Origin: JAGLWP01 sp964406515
GTDB taxonomy: Archaea > Nanobdellota > Nanobdellia > Pacearchaeales > GW2011-AR1
Length of the DNA stretch: 35,584 nucleotides
Direction: 5' to 3'
NCBI GenBank assembly: GCA_964406515.1
Contig: CAYORV010000007.1
Location: forward strand, 1-35,584
Shown: one piece after another, positions 13,496 to 20,648 of the stretch
Layout: the number at the start of each line of letters is the position of its first letter
Numbering within the stretch: the stretch's first letter is position 1
Position numbers and translations under genes: made by a program
Notes under the pieces: model-generated
Seen by the model: the letters and a program-made list of their open reading frames with translations, nothing else
The model's database searches: none
What the model was told of the DNA's origin: nothing

Positions 13496-14458
13496 ATGAA
13501 ATCAAATAAGAAAAAAGGAGGGTATACTATCGAATGGCCTTTCAATTTAATGAGTCTTCTTTTTGTAATAGAAATTTTTCTTGTTGGGGGAATATTCTTT
13601 TTTATGGGGGGTTTAAATTTTTTCAATCAAAATAATTTATCTTCGATTCCAATCATTTCTTTAGGTTTATTAACGTTCGTATCTATTTTCTTTGCTTTTG
13701 TTTCTAAAGAAGAAGAATTTGAAAAGGCATTCAGGGAAGTAATCAAAAAACATGAAAATAAGTTTCAAGAAGAACTTGAAAAAAATTCCAAAGAAAAAGT
13801 AAATCCAAAATTTTTGAAAGATTTTCAACGAAGATATAATTCATTTAAGACATACAAAAATTTAGTTAATTCTGTTTTATGGTTGTATATATCCATCTTT
13901 CTAGGATTAATTACTCTTTTAGTTTATTTTGCAGATATGCAATTTAAATTGATTTTCCTCTCCGCGATGATTCACTTACAAATTTTATCCGCTTTCCTAT
14001 TAATTACATCCATCATCTCAGTATACCTTGCTAATATCTTCTTTAAAAAGTCAGATAAAATTCCATTAGTGGAATGTAAAATAGGTTCTATTTTGCCTGG
14101 AACAGTAGTTTATGACTTAATCGATTCAGGAAAGATTTGGTTTCAAATTTCTAATAAAGAAAACAAAAAATATAAAGCATATATTTCTATTGAATTTATC
14201 TCTGAAAATTACCATGAACAAATAGTTGGGGGGTATTATGGGGGAAGAAAAGAATGGAATCTTAATGCTTTCGCGAGTATACATGCTCCAGGAATTCCAA
14301 TATCTTCAAAAATAATTGAAATGGCAAAAAAAGGTAAAAAGATAGAAGTTAAAATAGATTGCACCATCAAAGGTGAAAATAATAACTTAATAGAAAAAAA
14401 ATTACCTGTTAAATATATTTATAACAAAGAAACTAAATCATGGTGTTTTACTCCCTAA
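13496..14458 (+). CDS. Multi-pass membrane protein with C-terminal soluble domain
   Basis: A 320-residue protein. Hydrophobic helices at roughly residues 17-42 and 48-70 are followed by a charged helical stretch (EEEFEKAFREVIKKHENKF), then two more helices at about 125-147 and 155-182. The last 130 residues look like a soluble beta-rich domain with GGYYGGRKEWN and alternating hydrophobic strands. The TTG at 13487 would add three residues, but the TATA box spacing supports the ATG. No transporter or enzyme family is recognised. It is downstream of the membrane-anchored HNH gene with a separate promoter. Confidence 0.65.
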   Translation: MKSNKKKGGYTIEWPFNLMSLLFVIEIFLVGGIFFFMGGLNFFNQNNLSSIPIISLGLLTFVSIFFAFVSKEEEFEKAFREVIKKHENKFQEELEKNSKEKVNPKFLKDFQRRYNSFKTYKNLVNSVLWLYISIFLGLITLLVYFADMQFKLIFLSAMIHLQILSAFLLITSIISVYLANIFFKKSDKIPLVECKIGSILPGTVVYDLIDSGKIWFQISNKENKKYKAYISIEFISENYHEQIVGGYYGGRKEWNLNAFASIHAPGIPISSKIIEMAKKGKKIEVKIDCTIKGENNNLIEKKLPVKYIYNKETKSWCFTP

Positions 14459-14468
14459 ATCCTCCCCC

Positions 14469-14891
14469 TCACTCTCCAACCCCCTCCCCAAATTTAAGAA
14501 CGTCTTCCAAAATCCCATAAAATTTACTAGATGACCAATTTTTTCCACCACAGACTTTTGCCGTTGGTTTGAGATTTAATACTTTTTTCAATTCCCCCAT
14601 ACAACTAAATAATTCTCTTTCAGCTTTTTCATCTACTGAAAAATCATAACCTTTGTAGAAATAAATATCTCCTTGTTTATCCACCATCCCCCTAGTAATA
14701 TTATTCATAAAAGAATCATCAGTTTCATCTGCCCAACCTTCTTTCTTAAACCAGACAGCATGAGAATAAGGCAAATTTGATTCTGCCATAACTAATTGTC
14801 TTTCTTTTATGCAGAACATCCTTCTACTTCGATGAAAAGCTTCAATCTTCTCATCAGTTCTTATGCCATATTTTTTCTCAAAAACATCCAT
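14469..14891 (-). CDS. Uncharacterised small protein
   Basis: A 140-residue soluble alpha/beta protein without membrane segments. Notable segments are HRSRRMFCIKE, LPYSHAVWFKKEGW and a strand-rich GDIYFYKGYDF, then a helix and AKVCGGKNWSSSKF. Three cysteines are not arranged as a metal site. The stop is 10 nt from the convergent stop of the membrane protein. The upstream strand carries an AATTTTAACAAAA-like A/T element, but no clear TATA box was assigned. No family is recognised. Confidence 0.55.
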   Translation of the reverse strand: MDVFEKKYGIRTDEKIEAFHRSRRMFCIKERQLVMAESNLPYSHAVWFKKEGWADETDDSFMNNITRGMVDKQGDIYFYKGYDFSVDEKAERELFSCMGELKKVLNLKPTAKVCGGKNWSSSKFYGILEDVLKFGEGVGE

Positions 14892-14949
14892 AGAAGAATA
14901 TTTTGTTAAAATTATATAAGCTTTTCTTCTCCCCTATATCTACTTCCCC

Positions 14950-14977
14950 CACTCAACAAATTCCCTTCTCTTCCTTT
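14950..14977 (+). repeat. Copy of the iscU 3' end upstream of the nucleotidyltransferase gene
   Basis: CACTCAACAAATTCC is identical to 15718-15732, where it covers the last codons and stop of the iscU gene on the minus strand. Similarity continues for about 13 more pyrimidine-rich bases. The two copies flank the nucleotidyltransferase-fold gene. Confidence 0.6.
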
Positions 14978-15044
14978 CTTAAATTCGTTTCCTTCTTAGA
15001 AGGTTCGCATTCCAATATGTTAAATTCAATTCAGAAAAAGCGAT

Positions 15045-15058
15045 AAATATTTTAAAGG
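15045..15058 (+). promoter_or_regulatory. TATA box of the nucleotidyltransferase-fold gene
   Basis: AAATATTTTAAAGG is centred about 25 nt before the ATG at 15078. Confidence 0.45.
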
Positions 15059-15077
15059 GGCGAGATTTGCTCAATGT

Positions 15078-15659
15078 ATGAATGTGACACAAGCATTTTT
15101 ATCTGGCGTAAAAGATTGTGAAGAATTTCCCGAAGCACTGGAAATTGTTAAAAGAAATTCTTCTGGAAAAATTTGGCTTATTGGGGGATTTGTTTATAGG
15201 ACGATAGCCAGTCAATTGTACGGATTGTCAAAACCAGAAGTTGATTTAGATTTTGTAGTTGAAAATCCCGTTTCTGATTTTGATTTGCCTAATGACTGGA
15301 GAGTCGATAAAAATAGATTTGGCAATCCTAAATTGGTAAACGGCAAAAAACAAATTGACTATGTTCCTTTAAGAAATATTTACTCAATTCTCCAACGACA
15401 GATTGAACCCACAATTGAAAACTTTTTAACAGGTGTTCCTTTAACAGTTCAATCTGTTGCTTATGATATTAATGAAAATAGAGTCATTGGAGAAATTGGA
15501 ATTGATGCTTTACAAAGAAGAGTTGTTGAAGCAAATGATTTGCTTTTTGCCGAATATGCAGCACAGAAGAAAAGCAAATCTCTCCAAGCAATGATACAAG
15601 AGAAAGCTGATGGATTAGGTTTTACGCCGATTTTCCCAGAACGCAAATCTCGCCCTTGA
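15078..15659 (+). CDS. Nucleotidyltransferase-fold protein
   Basis: A 193-residue protein whose first half resembles the polymerase-beta/CCA-adding nucleotidyltransferase head. IWLIGGFVYRTIAS supplies the GG loop and helix, PEVDLDFVVE the D-x-D metal pair, and KQIDYVPLRNI a further acidic strand residue. The later segment VQSVAYDI and VIGEIGIDALQRR also fits that fold. It lacks the RNA-binding and C-terminal domains of true CCA enzymes, so it is more likely a stand-alone transferase such as a toxin-type or small-molecule enzyme. It is flanked by a 15-bp direct repeat that duplicates the end of iscU, which may mark an insertion. Confidence 0.65.
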   Translation: MNVTQAFLSGVKDCEEFPEALEIVKRNSSGKIWLIGGFVYRTIASQLYGLSKPEVDLDFVVENPVSDFDLPNDWRVDKNRFGNPKLVNGKKQIDYVPLRNIYSILQRQIEPTIENFLTGVPLTVQSVAYDINENRVIGEIGIDALQRRVVEANDLLFAEYAAQKKSKSLQAMIQEKADGLGFTPIFPERKSRP

Positions 15660-15717
15660 TACGTCAACTTTTGAACTCTGAAATTTCCCTTCTCCTCTTT
15701 CTTTAAATCCTTCCCCT

Positions 15718-15745
15718 CACTCAACAAATTCCTTTCCCTTCCTTC
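15718..15745 (+). repeat. iscU 3'-end copy of the flanking direct repeat
   Basis: CACTCAACAAATTCC plus pyrimidine-rich bases, covering the end and stop of iscU. The partner copy is at 14950-14977. Confidence 0.6.
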
Positions 15746-16164
15746 CCCCGATAATCCCCTATCGCCTTCTTCAAAGCTTCAATTCCCAAAACAGAACAAT
15801 GGACTTTTATTCTTGGCATGCCTTTCAATTTTTCAACTATATCATCCTTTTTTATTTTCTCTGCTTGTGCAAGTGTTTTTCCCTTCGCCAATTCACAAAC
15901 AACATCAGAACTCGCAATCGCAGCAGCACAACCAAATGTCTTAAATCCAATATCTTCAATTATTTCCTCTTTCATCTTTGCCCCTTGTAAACCTTTTTTT
16001 GAAAAGGTTTCGGGGTACGCCCTTGGGTCTCTAACTTTGATTTCCAAATGCATAATATCCCCACACGCCACATTTCCAACTTTCCCAACACCATTAGAAT
16101 CCTTAACATCTTTTACAAATTTAGGATTCTTAAAATGCTTCATAAGTTCTTTTGAGTATTCCAT
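15721..16164 (-). CDS. iscU: Fe-S cluster scaffold IscU/NifU
   Basis: A 147-residue U-type scaffold on which sulfur from the cysteine desulfurase and iron are assembled into Fe-S clusters. The conserved ligands are present: Cys34 in NVACGD with Asp36, Cys79 in KTFGCAAAIASS, and Cys123 in VHCSVLG. Compared with normal IscU, about 16-20 extra residues (near 46-63, RDPRAYPETFSKKGLQGAK) sit between two strands, and they are encoded by a near-perfect DNA palindrome. A final Cys147 is unusual. It lies 140 nt after the DUF1858 gene at the end of the sulfur operon, so it may be co-transcribed or have its own promoter. Confidence 0.93.
   Translation of the reverse strand: MEYSKELMKHFKNPKFVKDVKDSNGVGKVGNVACGDIMHLEIKVRDPRAYPETFSKKGLQGAKMKEEIIEDIGFKTFGCAAAIASSDVVCELAKGKTLAQAEKIKKDDIVEKLKGMPRIKVHCSVLGIEALKKAIGDYRGKEGKGIC
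15981..16015 (-). repeat. In-frame palindromic element inside iscU
   Basis: On the minus strand CCCCG-AAACCTTTT-CAAA-AAAAGGTTT-ACAAGGGG forms a 9-bp perfect stem with an outer CCCC/GGGG. It coincides with the extra residues absent from typical IscU proteins, and the reading frame is kept. Confidence 0.65.
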
Positions 16165-16254
16165 TTTATTTACTTTTATTGATATGCTCCAAATCTGATT
16201 TCATCAAGATTTTCCGCTAAAATTTATTATCTCCTTAATTTTATTTTTTAGCGA

Positions 16255-16276
16255 ACAATTTGGCAAAGCCAATTGT
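16255..16276 (-). other. Hairpin between DUF1858 and iscU genes
   Basis: ACAATTTGGC and GCCAATTGT pair across an AAA loop with one bulged base. It lies in the 140-nt gap and could partly terminate or process the operon transcript before iscU. Confidence 0.35.
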
Positions 16277-16304
16277 AAGCCATCAATCAACGAGCGTAGA
16301 GAGT

Positions 16305-16511
16305 CTACTCTTTACCTCCATTCAACTTCCCCACCAACTTATCAATTTCTTTCCCATTCATTCCATGAGCTAAGCAACCATCTTCCAAACTTTCTTGTGC
16401 AGTCATTGGACAACCAACACAATGAAGCCCAGCCTCAAACAAAATCTCTGCTGCTTTCTCATTGTCTTCTAATATCTTTGAAAATTTAGTTTTTTTTGTT
16501 ATTTTTTTCAT
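16305..16511 (-). CDS. DUF1858 small redox-disulfide protein
   Basis: A 68-residue protein matching DUF1858 (also described as a hybrid-cluster-protein-associated redox disulfide domain). It has a helical N-terminal half, then AGLHCVGCPMTAQESLEDGC, with the CxxC pair at Cys31/Cys34 and a third cysteine at 46. The pair probably forms a reversible disulfide or binds a metal. The ATG overlaps the previous stop by 4 nt (ATGA), so translation is coupled to the preceding gene. Its place between a cysteine desulfurase and IscU suggests that it carries sulfur or electrons in cluster assembly; that role is inference. Confidence 0.85.
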   Translation of the reverse strand: MKKITKKTKFSKILEDNEKAAEILFEAGLHCVGCPMTAQESLEDGCLAHGMNGKEIDKLVGKLNGGKE

Positions 16512-17008
16512 TTTAAAAATTTAAGAGTTTTCTTTTTACTTATATTAAATCTATTTCCTTCATTTGAATTTTTGGTAAATAATGGCATCCGCGTATCAAT
16601 ATAATATATTTTTTTATTTTTACCTTGAATAAAATTTTTTTTACCATAAAAATCCAAAACATAACCTTTTTCTAAAAGTTTATTTATACCTTTCATTAAT
16701 TTAATATTAATTTCTAATTTTAATAATTTAGCAAAATCTTTCTCTGAAAGAATTTTGCCACTAATATTCTCAACATAATTAACTAAATATTTTCTGTTTT
16801 CAATCTTAATCTTTTTTGATTTTATTTTTGGTAAACTATCTTTAAGATATTTTTTTAAAATTTTAAAATATATTATATGAGCTTTTATATCACCTTGTTT
16901 ATAATCAGATTCTTTAATTGGTTTTACCCAAAATAATTTATCTTCGATTTTCTTTTTGAATATTTTATCTTCTTTAATTTTTTTTATTTCTAGGGTGTTT
17001 ATTGTCAT
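16508..17008 (-). CDS. Uncharacterised operon protein, faint kinase-like pattern
   Basis: A 166-residue, very lysine-rich protein coupled by 4-nt overlaps to the desulfurase upstream and the DUF1858 gene downstream. No database-level family is recognised. The order of motifs is weakly reminiscent of a minimal aminoglycoside-kinase-like fold: a strand pair near WVKPIK, a hinge-like KYLVNYVENISG, then GYVLDFYGKKNF (possible catalytic Asp and Asn) and IYYIDTRMPL (possible metal Asp). The Asp-to-Asn spacing is one residue longer than in true kinases, so this is only a suggestion. Base composition is even more AT-rich than its neighbours. Its tight coupling argues for a role linked to sulfur or cluster metabolism. 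Confidence 0.6.
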   Translation of the reverse strand: MTINTLEIKKIKEDKIFKKKIEDKLFWVKPIKESDYKQGDIKAHIIYFKILKKYLKDSLPKIKSKKIKIENRKYLVNYVENISGKILSEKDFAKLLKLEINIKLMKGINKLLEKGYVLDFYGKKNFIQGKNKKIYYIDTRMPLFTKNSNEGNRFNISKKKTLKFLK

Positions 17009-18147
17009 TTTAACGGGCTTATCCTCCTTAATTTTTCTACAATCTTTTGGAGAACATTAAGAAAATAATCAATTTCCTCTTCAGTTGTATATTTGCTCAA
17101 ACTAATTCTCAAAGAACTATTTGATTGAACAGGAGTTAATCCAATTGCTTCTAACACATGACTAGATTCCAAAGAATGTGACGAACACGCCGAACCAGTT
17201 GAAGTACAAATCCCTTCATTTTCAAGATAACCCCCCATCGCCTCGCCTTCAATATTATTAAACGAGATATTCACATTATTACAAAGCCTTTTCTCGCGAG
17301 GCCCATTAAGTTTAGTATTCTCAATTCTTAAAATTCCTTCAATCAATTTATCTCTCAATTGAATCATTTCCTCTACATTTTTATTGCTAGCAACATCCAC
17401 TGATTTACCAAATCCAACTATGCCTGGAATATTCTCTGTTCCATTTCTCAAATTCTTTTCATGTCCCCCGCCATGAAACAATGGAGTTATTTTTGTACCT
17501 TCCCTAATATAAAGAGCACCAACTCCCTTTGGCCCATGAATCTTATGTGCGTTCAATGTAATCAAATCAATATTTTGCTTCTTAACATCAATTTCAACTT
17601 TTGTAAAACTCTGACAAGCATCTGTATGCAACAAAACTTCCCTTTCATTACAAATCTTACCGATTTCTTCTAAGTGCTGAATAGTCCCAATTTCATTATT
17701 TCCATGAATTATAGAAACAACAATTGTCTTGTCAGTAATAGCATTTTTAACATCTTCAGAATTAACAAAACCATCTTCATCAACATCCAAATAAGTAACT
17801 TCTGCTCCTTGTTTCTCTAACCATTTACACGCATTCAAAACACAATCATGTTCTATCTTTGTTGTAATAATATGATTTTTCTCAGGAGAATTTGCAAAAA
17901 ACAAACCTTTAATCGCAAGATTATTTGACTCTGTCCCACCAGATGTAAAAATTATTTCATAACTTCTCGCACCGATTGCTTTCGCAATTATCTTCCTCGC
18001 CTTTTCCATAGCTTCTTTTGCCTCTTGCCCCTTAAAATGTTGTGAAGAAGCATTTCCATACTTCTCATCAAAATAAGGAGCCATCTCTTTGATAACTTCC
18101 TCATCCACTCGAGTTGTCGCAGCATTATCTAAATATATTTGTTTCAT
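17005..18147 (-). CDS. iscS: Cysteine desulfurase IscS/NifS
   Basis: A 380-residue fold-type I PLP enzyme that takes sulfur from cysteine, leaving alanine, and holds it as a persulfide. IYLDNAATT starts the fold; SGGTESNN (69-76) and EHDC (His100) bind cofactor. HTDACQS precedes the Schiff-base Lys202 in NAHKIHGPKG, and TGSACSSHS contains the catalytic Cys321 in a short, mobile-loop-type segment. Length is normal. The start overlaps the HAD stop by 4 nt, and the stop overlaps the next start by 4 nt. Partner iscU lies downstream. Sulfur may also go to the NcsA-type thiolase at 9.5-10.4 kb. Confidence 0.96.
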   Translation of the reverse strand: MKQIYLDNAATTRVDEEVIKEMAPYFDEKYGNASSQHFKGQEAKEAMEKARKIIAKAIGARSYEIIFTSGGTESNNLAIKGLFFANSPEKNHIITTKIEHDCVLNACKWLEKQGAEVTYLDVDEDGFVNSEDVKNAITDKTIVVSIIHGNNEIGTIQHLEEIGKICNEREVLLHTDACQSFTKVEIDVKKQNIDLITLNAHKIHGPKGVGALYIREGTKITPLFHGGGHEKNLRNGTENIPGIVGFGKSVDVASNKNVEEMIQLRDKLIEGILRIENTKLNGPREKRLCNNVNISFNNIEGEAMGGYLENEGICTSTGSACSSHSLESSHVLEAIGLTPVQSNSSLRISLSKYTTEEEIDYFLNVLQKIVEKLRRISPLK

Positions 18148-18746
18148 ATTTCTACTCCAAATTTTTTTAATTCTCTAAGAAGCTGTTTATTATTCTTATA
18201 CAAAATAGTTTTAATTCCTAATTCCCGTGCTGGTTTTAAATTATAATCTTTATCGTCTATGAAAACGCATTCATTTGCATATAAACCCAATTTTTCTAAT
18301 ATAATATTATAAATCTTTAAATCTGGTTTTCTTACTTTTGCCTCATGAGAATATACACTAACATCAAAAATCTGGTTTAATTCTTTTGTTATGAGAATTT
18401 TATAGGGGATACTCCATTGATCAGACAATACTGCTGTCTTATAATTCTTTTTTAATTTTTCTATTATGTTTAGTATGGGTTTATTCAAAATAAATCTTTC
18501 TTTAAAACATCTAATCCATAAATCTTTTAATTTTTCTTGACTAACTCCCAAATTTTTAGCCATTTCGGCTATGCCATCTTCTTCTTTTATTTTTCCAATA
18601 CACAAATCATTCCATATATTTTTTACTGCACCAAACCAAAAATCTTCATCAAATTTTAATTTTTCTTGCATATATGCATTAGATTTTTGTTCTCCCAGAT
18701 AAATAACTCCTCCAATATCAAAAATTATAGCTTTAATTTGTTTCAT
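18144..18746 (-). CDS. HAD-superfamily hydrolase
   Basis: A 200-residue haloacid-dehalogenase-like phosphatase. Motif I is IIFDIGGVIY with nucleophile Asp8 and Gly in place of the usual second Asp, as in the DIGGV subgroup. Motif II is AVLSDQWS. Motif III has the lysine in RKPDLKIY, and motif IV is VFIDDKDYNL. A helical cap lies between motif I and II. Substrate is unknown. The gene overlaps both ArsR and the cysteine desulfurase by 4 nt, so it belongs to the same translationally coupled operon. It may be a housekeeping phosphatase for a metabolite made by the pathway; that is inference. Confidence 0.88.
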   Translation of the reverse strand: MKQIKAIIFDIGGVIYLGEQKSNAYMQEKLKFDEDFWFGAVKNIWNDLCIGKIKEEDGIAEMAKNLGVSQEKLKDLWIRCFKERFILNKPILNIIEKLKKNYKTAVLSDQWSIPYKILITKELNQIFDVSVYSHEAKVRKPDLKIYNIILEKLGLYANECVFIDDKDYNLKPARELGIKTILYKNNKQLLRELKKFGVEI

Positions 18747-19051
18747 TTTAATTTATCACAAGAACAAATCCCACTACAAAATGTTTTGGCATGTTTATCT
18801 ATCAATTCAAGCATAGGAAGAATTGTATCTTTATTCAAAAAATAAATCCTTTGTTTCCCTTCTTGTTTTACTTTAACAATATTACAACATTTCAAAGATG
18901 CTAAAGCATGGGAAAGTTTACTTTGCTCAATCTTCAATTCATTTGATAATTCATTTACAGAACTCTCTTTTTCTCTCAATGCAGAAACAATCTTTATCCT
19001 AAGAGGATTTGCGAGATTCCTAAAAAAAAAATGGTATGTACTGTTTTTCAT
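18743..19051 (-). CDS. ArsR-family regulator with cysteine-rich tail
   Basis: A 102-residue winged-helix repressor of the ArsR type. NPLRIKIVSAL starts the DNA-binding domain, NELSNELKIEQSKLSHALASL is the helix-turn-helix, and KQEGKQRIYFL is the wing. Cys55-Cys56 in the region after the recognition helix and the tail CSGICSC (Cys92, 96, 98) could bind a metal, sulfur species or Fe-S cluster. It heads the Fe-S operon, and its promoter contains a perfect palindrome overlapping the start (19050-19069), so it probably represses its own operon and responds to metal, Fe-S or sulfur status. The start is leaderless by TATA spacing. Confidence 0.9.
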   Translation of the reverse strand: MKNSTYHFFFRNLANPLRIKIVSALREKESSVNELSNELKIEQSKLSHALASLKCCNIVKVKQEGKQRIYFLNKDTILPMLELIDKHAKTFCSGICSCDKLK

Positions 19052-19069
19052 ATGAATTTTATTTCATAT
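19050..19069. promoter_or_regulatory. Palindromic operator of the ArsR operon
   Basis: ATATGAA-N6-TTCATAT is a perfect 7-bp inverted repeat. It covers the ArsR start codon at 19051 and runs up to the TATA box, so a bound dimer would block initiation. Confidence 0.7.
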
Positions 19070-19079
19070 ATATTTATAA
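19067..19079 (-). promoter_or_regulatory. TATA box of the Fe-S operon
   Basis: TTTATAAATATAT on the minus strand is centred about 23 nt before the ArsR ATG and abuts the palindrome, so this is a leaderless, repressor-blocked promoter. Confidence 0.6.
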
Positions 19080-19109
19080 ACTTTATGGAGTATTCTTCAG
19101 TGAAAAAAA

Positions 19110-19180
19110 TGGGCACGGAGGGAATCGAACCCCCTTCCTCTGCTCTGGAGGCAGGTATACTACCAGTGTACGACGCACCC
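19110..19180 (-). tRNA. tRNA-Trp (anticodon CCA)
   Basis: A 71-nt minus-strand tRNA starting GGGTGCG and ending CGTGCCC plus A73, with no encoded CCA and no intron. The acceptor stem pairs with two G-U pairs. The D stem is GTAC/GTAT, and the anticodon arm CTGC-CTCCAGA-GCAG shows T33 followed by CCA for Trp. The T arm is GGGGGTTCGATTCCCTC. Many archaeal tRNA-Trp genes hold an intron with a C/D RNA, but this one is uninterrupted. The TATA box at 19204-19209 lies about 26 nt upstream and appears shared with the divergent membrane-protein gene. Confidence 0.95.
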
Positions 19181-19203
19181 TAATTTTATTGAGAAGGTAA
19201 GAT

Positions 19204-19209
19204 TTATAA
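19204..19209. promoter_or_regulatory. Shared symmetric TATA box, tRNA-Trp and membrane-protein gene
   Basis: TTATAA is self-complementary and centred 26 nt from the tRNA-Trp 5' end (19180) and 26 nt from the ATG at 19232 on the other strand. No other TATA candidate is in the 51-bp gap. Confidence 0.6.
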
Positions 19210-19231
19210 GCTTTTTGAGAATCTCAAAAGC
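19210..19231. promoter_or_regulatory. Imperfect palindrome between TATA box and start
   Basis: GCTTTTTGAGA and TCTCAAAAGC form an inverted repeat with one extra T in the left arm. It lies directly between the TATA box and the ATG at 19232, a typical operator position. Confidence 0.45.
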
Positions 19232-19957
19232 ATGAATGGTTTACAATATAAAATTCCAGAAGATAATTACACTTATGAAGATGTAAAAACAGCGTTAGCT
19301 GAAGCAGGAATAAACGGATATATTGAATTAATAGAAGAGAAACATAATGGAATTCCGCGATTAGGAGTAACAAGAAAAGATTTAGAAAAATTGCTTGAAA
19401 TTTTTGGAGAGGATGAAAGAGAAAATCCTTCTTACTCTACTTTTGAAGAAGAGCAAGAACTTGATGAGATAGATGATTTATACAGAGAAATAATTGCAGC
19501 AACAGATAAACCACCAATTAGAAAAGCGAAAAAAACAGGAAGAGTATTAATGAATAATCTTAAGGCTCTTGGAGGATTAATTTCTCTTACTGCATTAAGC
19601 GGATTTATGATTCCTAGTACTGCTGCGAGATATATGGGTGATGATGAGAACAGGATAGATGAGAAACTATTTGCTCCAGTAGACATAGTAACTGGAAAAA
19701 GAGAAGAATGTTGGGAATTTGATTATGTAATAGGTTATACTCATGGAGATAGAACTTATGAAGGAGGAGGTAGATTTCTAGGAATAGCAGTTTCGATACC
19801 TTTGGTATTAGGAAATGTAGCGACAGTTATCTCTTCAACATTTCTCCCATTCATAGACATAAGATTTCTACCATTAACTTTAACTCTTTTGGCTACAAAT
19901 ACACTCTCATTTTTATATGAAAGAAGAAAATGGAAAAAAGAAGATCCTAAATTATAA
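19232..19957 (+). CDS. Uncharacterised three-helix membrane protein
   Basis: A 241-residue protein. The first 90 residues are soluble and acidic (FEEEQELDEIDDLYREI). Hydrophobic segments follow at about 112-128, 181-205 and 209-229, ending in a basic tail RRKWKKEDPKL that should stay in the cytoplasm. The loop between helices one and two (REECWEFDYVIGYTHGDRTYEGGG) is polar and probably external. No family is recognised. It shares a symmetric TATA box with tRNA-Trp, and a palindrome sits in the operator position. Its stop nearly touches the convergent PIN-gene stop. Confidence 0.65.
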   Translation: MNGLQYKIPEDNYTYEDVKTALAEAGINGYIELIEEKHNGIPRLGVTRKDLEKLLEIFGEDERENPSYSTFEEEQELDEIDDLYREIIAATDKPPIRKAKKTGRVLMNNLKALGGLISLTALSGFMIPSTAARYMGDDENRIDEKLFAPVDIVTGKREECWEFDYVIGYTHGDRTYEGGGRFLGIAVSIPLVLGNVATVISSTFLPFIDIRFLPLTLTLLATNTLSFLYERRKWKKEDPKL

Positions 19958-19958
19958 T

Positions 19959-20648
19959 TTAACCCTTCCTATCCATCCGAATTATCTCTCTAATCTCATC
20001 TCCTGAAATCGCACAACCTTTTGATTTAACTGCATAAAGCAAAGCATCAAGCACGCCATTTTTTAATTTGAAAATCTTTTTCTTATAAGCAACATAAACC
20101 AACTCCGAGGACCGAATAAATTTAAATCCTTCAAAAATTTTAAAATTCTCCTTCTTTAAAGTTACTGGGGTATGAAGTTTTCTCCTAAACAAATCCTCTA
20201 AGTTTTCTGGTTTTTCCCCAAGCATTCTCATTGTTCGCTCATCAACAGCAATAATATTTTTTATTCCCTTATCATCCAAAATCCTGCTAAGAGCCAAACA
20301 AGAAGTTTCCCCAGAATCAATAATATTCAAAAAATTCCCTTTAGCTTCAAACATATTATTCGCAACATCCTTAAATTCCTTAGTTTTTTTTGAAATCAAA
20401 TCCTCGTTTACATTCACAGAAGCAGGCATTTCAAGAACCTTATCATTAATCAACTGACTAATTCCTATTGCTTCAAGTTTAAATCGTTTTATTTTCATCG
20501 GTTTATCAACTATTTCCCTCCGAACATCTTCTGTTATCAAAAACTTCCCATTAAAAACCTCCTTGAGTTTTCTCAATTCATCAAGTAAACCATTCATAGA
20601 AAAAGTTATTATCGTACTAGCGTCGAAGATTATTGCCTTTTGTATCAT
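19959..20648 (-). CDS. PIN-domain protein (probable nuclease)
   Basis: A 229-residue protein with a PIN-like acidic constellation: Asp9 in IFDASTI, Glu45 in DVRREI, Asp111/Glu114 in IIDSGETSCL and Asp136 in IAVDERTMR. PIN domains cut single-stranded RNA with metal ions in VapC toxins and rRNA-maturation factors. About 70 residues after the domain (FKFIRSSELVYVAYKK and following) form an extra alpha/beta module. The ATG overlaps the upstream 186-residue gene by 4 nt, so the pair is translationally coupled, like toxin-antitoxin or factor pairs. It is larger than a standard VapC (about 130 residues), so a processing role is also possible. Confidence 0.8.
   Translation of the reverse strand: MIQKAIIFDASTIITFSMNGLLDELRKLKEVFNGKFLITEDVRREIVDKPMKIKRFKLEAIGISQLINDKVLEMPASVNVNEDLISKKTKEFKDVANNMFEAKGNFLNIIDSGETSCLALSRILDDKGIKNIIAVDERTMRMLGEKPENLEDLFRRKLHTPVTLKKENFKIFEGFKFIRSSELVYVAYKKKIFKLKNGVLDALLYAVKSKGCAISGDEIREIIRMDRKG

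Noticed and set aside
14991..15015. GGTTCGCATTCC resembling a tRNA T-loop
   Set aside because: No acceptor, D or anticodon arm can be built around it.
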